From Planctomycetota bacterium (GTDB taxonomy: Bacteria; Planctomycetota; Phycisphaerae; UBA1845): a DNA stretch of 9,607 nucleotides. The position numbers and the translations under genes were made by a program. Position 1 is the stretch's first letter, and each line of letters starts with the position of its first letter. The stretch lies in NCBI GenBank assembly GCA_024278775.1, contig JAJRSP010000155.1, positions 1-9,607 on the forward strand, read 5' to 3'. The notes under the pieces are model-generated. The model had not been told where the DNA came from. It did no database searches and saw nothing but the letters and a program-made list of their open reading frames with translations. Positions 5,879-9,607 of this stretch are shown piece after piece.

Positions 5879-8427
5879 TCCGCAGGCGTCGGTACAGAAG
5901 CCGCTCAGGCAAAAGCCGGGGGCGCAGTCGGCGTCTGATTGGCAAGCCATCACGCCGCATGTCACCAAACTCGGGCAGGGGCATGGACCGGTGATGCCCG
6001 GTGCCTCGGCATAGGGCACGCCCAAGAATCCGCTGACCCCCGCGTCGATATCCCTAAAGCTGATCGACCGATCAGGGAAGACGACGTTCGGGGTGAGTTG
6101 GGCGATCGCCTTGATCGGTGCCGTAGGATCCCCCAGAAACTTCAGCACGAGCGCGTTGATATCCTTGAAGTCCGGTTGGATTCCGGGATCACCGGGTTCG
6201 TAGGCGAGCGGCCGGGCGACATCGCCGAAGCTGGCCGTGCGCGCCTCAAGCGCCGCCGTGTAGTTGGCCTCTCGGCTGAGGTTGTTTCCGCAAGAAGCAC
6301 CGATCGTCTGCACGTGGACCCGCGCGTCGGGAGTAATATCGCCACCGTACACATTAACCACCCCGTATTGGCCGAAGTCGTCGTAGTACGGCTCGCACTG
6401 GAGGTTCGCGGCGAACATTGTTCGCGTGGGGTTGCTGCTGTCTTCCTCCGGGAACTCTCCGACAGGTCCGACCCAGCGGGTCTGTCCGGCGTACTCAGGG
6501 AATCCCGGCACATCGAGGAAGCTGACCCGAATGGCGATCTGCTTCCCCTCGTTTCTGGGATGATGCTGAGATACCGGCCGCGGCGCTGATAGAGAACGGG
6601 CTTCCAGGGACGATCCAGGTTTCTACAGACGCAGTCGTCGGGCAGCCCGTCACCGTCGGCGTCGGCGCTAAACCCGGTGGCGATATCGCAACTATCGGGG
6701 ACGCCGTTTTTGTTGCAGTCGGGGACCGCGCCGCCGAAGATGTCATCGGTATCGGGAGCGCCGTTGCCGTTGCAGTCGTTGATCGCGCCGGTGTAGTTGG
6801 CCATGAAGAGGGTGAAGTCATCGTTGTCAACGTCCCGGTCGTGGTCGATGTCGAGAAAACGGCAGACGCAGAGCCCATCGGTGGGCGTTGGCCCGGTGAA
6901 GCACTCGGGGAAATAGGCCAGGTCCAGCTCGTCCACATCGTTATCAAGGTCCACATCCCCGGTACGAATCCGCCGCATCAACATCGTGTCTACAGGCGTG
7001 ATCTGACCGTTGGGCACGCGCATCCAGGTGATCTCTCCGGCGTCGTTCATGTCGGGCACCTTGTTGTCGATGATGTCGGCCTTGTCCCGGATGCTGCTGA
7101 TCCAGAATCGCTCGCCGTTGCGCAGAAGCCAGATTTGCCACGGCGTGTTGGACGTCTTAAAGCTGTAGGCGATGTCGCCCCGGTTGTTCAGCGCAGGGAA
7201 GTCCCCGTCGAGTATGGTGGTGATCTGCCCATCCTGGTAGAGATCGATCACGCGATGATCGGTGTAGGTGCTCCAGACGAGGCGCCCGATGTCGTCGATG
7301 TCGGCCCCTTGGGAACAGCAGGGGAGGCCAGACTCGAAGAGTTCCAGCACGCCCTTTGTAAGCCTGCGAATGTCCAACATGGCACCGGATAAGCTGGAAG
7401 CACTGTGGTCCCAAGCGATCTCATCTGATTCATTGATTTGGGGGGATGTGTTGGAAAAGCCGTCGTGGTAGATAGCTCGTTCTACTGAGCCATCGTAGAA
7501 CATCACCGTACTCTGGTTATGAGTTGCCTCGTCTTCGCCAAAACGGCTCCAAACGACATGCCCGGCGTTGTTGATGTCACCCCCGCCTGCTCCTGATCCG
7601 ATCAGCGTCTCCTTGCCACTGCGCAACAGAATGACATCATCCACACTGAAGATGGAGAAATCGAGTCTGCGGGTCCAGGTGATGGTGCCGTCGTCATTGA
7701 TACTTGGAAAGGCATCCGAGACATCGTTGATCGTTACAGGTGTGACGAGGCCGTTGTCGTAAAAGTAGATTTCGGTCGCAGGGCCATAGGAATCGCCATC
7801 CAAGGCGACCGCGAAAGTGACCTGTCCGCAGTTGTTGATCTTTGGGATACCGCGGACGTCGCCGATACTGCCGGGAGCGATGAAGATAATCTCGAAGCCC
7901 TCCGGCAACCGTTGCAGCCCGCACGGATCGCCGAATTCACAGCCGGCCGCGCCGAAGTAGGTGCCGCCGACGATGCCGCAGATGGCTTCGGTCATGCTCC
8001 CGCCGTTGCCGTTGTCATCCACGCAGGCGGGCGCACCGGTGCAGCACGCACCGCTTGCGCAGAGACCGGTCGAGCAGAACGCCACGCCGTCTGCAAAAAA
8101 GCCGCCCATCGCCTCGCAGTTGCTTCGCGTAGCGAGCTGACATTGGGAGCCGACGCAGCAGGCCGCCGTGGGATCACCGGGTATCGAGGCGGTGCTATTC
8201 GCAGCCATCCCTGTGTCAAGCGCTGCCGCACCATCCGGATTAGGAAAGCATACGACATTATGCGAGTTCGGCAGGACTTCCTCATCCCATGCCAACGGAT
8301 CGTTCAAGGTGTTTGCGCCACCCTTGAAGGTCTTATCACAGGTCTGCGCGGACGCAAACCCCGGTGAAACGAGCCACAAAGAAACCAGCGTAAACAGCCA
8401 CAGATGGATGTTTTCTGAATGAATCAT
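5864..8427 (-). CDS. Large secreted multidomain protein (beta-propeller, dockerin-like, Cys-rich tail), frameshifted
   Basis: The function is unknown; an exported calcium-binding surface or extracellular protein is likely. The uncorrected frame runs 8427-6142 (761 codons), but its last 130 residues become Arg/Ser/Thr-rich nonsense, while another minus frame resumes sensibly and ends at 5864. Adding one base at 6545-6548 gives 854 residues. Domains are: signal peptide 1-27 (LFTLVSLWLV...ASA); two ACC-type Cys-rich repeats (88-123, 126-169); seven INxxGxIxW repeats (about 190-475), suggesting a seven-bladed propeller; dockerin-like loops DVDLDNDVDELD (491-502) and DIDHDRDVDNDD (526-537); DCNxNGxPD calcium repeats (551-599); a domain starting GRYLSIIP (617); paired FKDI/FRDI helices (about 754-804); and a Cys-rich end DACGRCTP. 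The ATG has GAGGA 6 nt upstream. The gene stands alone, with no processing enzyme or sortase beside it. It may be a pseudogene if the frameshift is genuine. Confidence 0.82.
6545..6548 (-). other. Probable single-base frameshift in a GGGG run
   Basis: Upstream the secreted protein reads sensibly to SIIPETRG. One base more in the minus-strand GGGG run would continue it as GKQIAIRVSFLDVPGF, which is in frame with the remaining 215 codons and the Cys-rich tail. Without it the frame stays open to 6142 but encodes low-complexity Arg/Ser/Thr sequence. A homopolymer indel is the simplest cause, either a real mutation or a sequencing/assembly error. The exact base cannot be fixed more closely than the few codons around 6540-6560. 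Confidence 0.8.
6787..6963 (-). other. Dockerin-like pair of calcium loops within the secreted protein
   Basis: Residues 489-547 contain two Asp-rich EF-hand-type loops, GDVDLDNDVDELDLAYF and FLDIDHDRDVDNDDFTLF, each followed by a helix with an aromatic residue. The two copies are about 35 residues apart. The spacing and D-x-D-x-D pattern resemble type I dockerin. Planctomycete genomes carry many such domains without cellulosomes, where they may serve in cell-surface attachment. Calcium binding is expected from the motif. A cohesin partner is not seen here. Confidence 0.7.
7003..7866 (-). repeat. Seven protein-level INxxGxIxW repeats (putative beta-propeller)
   Basis: Seven blocks with an I/L/M-N/D-x-x-G/D-x-I/V-x-W/F/Y core start near residues 197 (INNCGQVTF), 242 (INDDGTITW), 285 (INNAGHVVW), 330 (INESDEIAW), 377 (IDDIGRLVW), 413 (LNNRGDIAY) and 460 (MNDAGEITW). 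Spacing is 36-47 residues, mostly 43-47. Between them lie strands such as EIYFYDNGLV, VILLRSGKET, VMFYDGSVER, DLYQDGQIT and IWLLRNGER, i.e. 'reporter strand - NG turn' units. This pattern resembles extracellular HAF-type repeats and fits a seven-bladed propeller. The fold is inferred. Confidence 0.75.
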
Positions 8428-8433
8428 AGCGAA

Positions 8434-8438
8434 TCCTC
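8434..8438 (-). promoter_or_regulatory. Ribosome binding site of the secreted protein gene
   Basis: The minus strand reads GAGGA followed by a 6-nt spacer (TTCGCT) and the ATG at 8427, a well-spaced Shine-Dalgarno. Together with the signal peptide that starts immediately after, it fixes the start of the secreted protein. Confidence 0.75.
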
Positions 8439-8587
8439 ATTCTTCTTTAGAAAACGTAATCACTACTTCGCAATCGGGTTCAAAAGTGCCTATCCCGCCG
8501 TTTGGCGACGAGAATACGCCTTAATCCCTCGAAAACGCCAACACAAAGTACCTGTTTTCGGACATGACTATATTTCAACATTCCGGC

Positions 8588-8606
8588 TATTTTTTTTGAA
8601 AAAATA
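8588..8606. repeat. AT-only palindromic tract
   Basis: The plus strand reads TAT7-8, a central G, then A6TA: TATTTTTT and AAAAAATA are exact reverse complements separated by TTG. An 8-T run beside a 6-A run is exceptional in this GC-rich window. Such phased T/A tracts bend DNA and often act as UP elements or nucleoid-protein sites. It lies between the two divergent genes, about 16 bp beyond the candidate TATAGT of the secreted gene. Confidence 0.55.
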
Positions 8607-8684
8607 TCCTGGATGGCATCATCGCCTCTGGCAGCCTCGAAACGTCGTTTACCGCTCCCCTACTGCCGCTGCGGATCCCCTGCG

Positions 8685-8713
8685 TTGATTCGGACGCATG
8701 GGGGCGGTATACA
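8685..8713 (+). promoter_or_regulatory. Sigma70-type promoter of tsaD
   Basis: TTGATT (8685-8690) and TATACA (8708-8713) are separated by exactly 17 nt. Each hexamer is close to consensus and includes the critical TTGA and TA bases. The start site would be near 8720, giving a 5' leader of about 60 nt before the TTG start codon. Confidence 0.7.
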
Positions 8714-8780
8714 CGCGGTCGCAACGAGGGGATGGCCGGGCGAGGCAAAGGGATGCGTTCATCTGAGAGGATAAATCGGT

Positions 8781-9607
8781 TTGCTGGTTCTGGGTCTGGA
8801 AACGTCATGTGATGAGACGGCGGCGGCCGTCGTCGCGGACGGGTGCGACGTGCGCAGCAACGTGGTCGCTTCGCAGATTGATCTGCACAAGAAGTATGGC
8901 GGCGTCGTGCCGGAGATTGCGTCTCGTGCGCACATCGAGCATCTGGACGCGGTGATCGAAGAGGCCTTTACCGTCGCCGGGTGTGCGCTGGGTGATGTCG
9001 ACGCGCTGGCCGTCACGAATCGTCCGGGGCTTGTCGGGGCGTTGCAGATCGGCGTGACGGCCGCGAAGACGCTGAGTTGGGCGTGGCGGAAACCGCTCAT
9101 CGGCGTCGATCACATCCGCGCGCATGCCATCAGCCCGATGATCGAGCTTGATGATGCGCCTTGGCCTGCGGTCGGGCTGATCGTGTCGGGCGGGCATACG
9201 TCGCTGTTCGACATCCGCTCGGCCACCGACATCCAGCTCCTCGGGGCAACCACCGACGACGCGGCCGGTGAAGCCTTCGACAAGGTCGCGACGATCCTCG
9301 GGCTGGAGTATCCGGGTGGACCGTCCATTCAGCGGGCAGCCCAAACCGGCCGGGCCGACGCGGTTCGATTTCCTCGGACGATGCTCCAACACGGCTCTCT
9401 TGATTTTTCATTTTCGGGAATCAAAACGGCCGTGCTCTATCATGTTCACGGGCACGGCAAGACGGCGGGCGGGCTGGAAAAACTCTCGACAAAGGATATC
9501 GCGGACATCGCCGCGTCCTTCCAACAGGCGGTGGTGGACGTGCTGGTGAAGAAAACGATGCTGGCCGTCGCGCAGACCCAGCGTGAGACCGTCGTGCTCG
9601 GTGGCGG
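8781..9607 (+). CDS. tsaD: tRNA N6-adenosine threonylcarbamoyltransferase TsaD (3' end outside window)
   Basis: TsaD, with TsaB and TsaE, transfers threonylcarbamoyl from TC-AMP to A37 of tRNAs reading ANN codons. The first 275 residues are visible; the family is about 335-350 long, so the end lies beyond the window. Motifs are LGLETSCDET (4-13), the metal-binding HIRAH (H111, H115), SGGHT (136-140), GEAFDKVA (163-170) and DFSFSGIKT (208-216). The usual TxGPGLVGAL reads TNRPGLVGAL (79-88). The start is TTG: it aligns with Met1 of the family, an in-frame TAA lies at 8772-8774, and GAGAGG is 10 nt upstream. It is transcribed away from the secreted gene and probably from the promoter at 8685-8713. 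Confidence 0.95.
   Translation, partial: MLVLGLETSCDETAAAVVADGCDVRSNVVASQIDLHKKYGGVVPEIASRAHIEHLDAVIEEAFTVAGCALGDVDALAVTNRPGLVGALQIGVTAAKTLSWAWRKPLIGVDHIRAHAISPMIELDDAPWPAVGLIVSGGHTSLFDIRSATDIQLLGATTDDAAGEAFDKVATILGLEYPGGPSIQRAAQTGRADAVRFPRTMLQHGSLDFSFSGIKTAVLYHVHGHGKTAGGLEKLSTKDIADIAASFQQAVVDVLVKKTMLAVAQTQRETVVLGG

Larger units (their letters stand above)
8428..8780. promoter_or_regulatory. Divergent intergenic region between the secreted gene and tsaD
   Basis: 353 nt separate the two divergent start codons. The left half (about 8430-8610) is AT-richer than the window. It holds the secreted gene's ribosome site and a possible minus-strand -10 TATAGT (8572-8567) without a good -35. The right half is GC-rich and holds the tsaD promoter and ribosome site. 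Open frames crossing it (for example an 89-codon plus frame from 8419) lack ribosome sites and recognisable sequence and are not called. Confidence 0.6.

Noticed and set aside
6142..6540. Arg/Ser/Thr-rich C-terminal part of the 761-codon frame as a real domain
   Set aside because: The alternative frame over the same bases encodes a sensible conserved-looking domain with a Cys-rich end. The Arg/Ser/Thr sequence is what the wrong frame of that coding region produces.
6530..6570. Programmed -1 ribosomal frameshift joining the two parts of the secreted protein
   Set aside because: No X-XXY-YYZ slippery heptamer and no adjacent stop or strong downstream pseudoknot is evident. The zero frame stays open for over 130 codons. 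A simple homopolymer indel explains it better.
8419..8688. 89-codon plus-strand frame covering the intergenic region
   Set aside because: Its start lies inside the secreted gene's signal peptide region on the other strand, it has no ribosome site, and its product is unrecognisable.

Overview
The window looks like chromosomal DNA of a GC-rich member of the Planctomycetota, probably near the Phycisphaerae. Three things point there. EF-Tu has a divergent switch I segment that I recall from planctomycete EF-Tu proteins. A secreted protein combines dockerin-like calcium loops, 'DCNxNGxPD' repeats and a 'DACGRCTP' Cys-rich tail, a combination typical of planctomycete secretomes. NusG and SecE carry low-complexity N-terminal extensions. 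No species can be named from the sequence alone.

Bases 1-5346 (minus strand) hold a conserved translation/transcription/secretion cluster. In transcription order it reads tRNA-Thr(GGT), tuf, rpmG, tRNA-Trp(CCA), secE, nusG, rplK (L11), rplA (L1), rplJ (L10). A near-consensus sigma70 promoter (TTGACA-16-TATACT) lies at 5566-5539, followed by a GC-rich leader of about 185 nt that can form hairpins and precedes tRNA-Thr. secE and nusG overlap by ATGA and the remaining genes are 50-220 nt apart. rplL would normally follow rplJ, but no L7/L12 start is seen in the last 160 nt of the window. That stretch contains two potential hairpins instead.

Bases 5864-8427 (minus strand) encode a large exported protein unrelated to the cluster. 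It has a signal peptide, two Cys-rich repeats, seven 'INxxGxIxW' repeats suggesting a seven-bladed beta-propeller, two EF-hand/dockerin-like loops, TSP3-like calcium repeats, and a C-terminal domain with a Cys-rich tail. The reading frame is broken once, most economically by one missing G in a GGGG run at 6545-6548. The end of the gene carries a small tandem duplication that includes the stop codon.

Bases 8428-8780 form a divergent intergenic region with an AT-rich palindromic tract and a good forward promoter. From 8781 to the right edge, tsaD runs on the plus strand with a TTG start and is cut by the window. TsaD makes the t6A37 modification on ANN-decoding tRNAs, and the tRNA-Thr encoded here (U36, A37) would be one of its substrates.

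Most of the window is conserved housekeeping DNA. I see no mobile element, CRISPR array or defence system and no convincing new multi-gene system. The points most worth a second look are the frameshifted secreted propeller protein, the EF-Tu switch I divergence, the L33 that has lost one zinc-ligand cysteine, and the structured leader.
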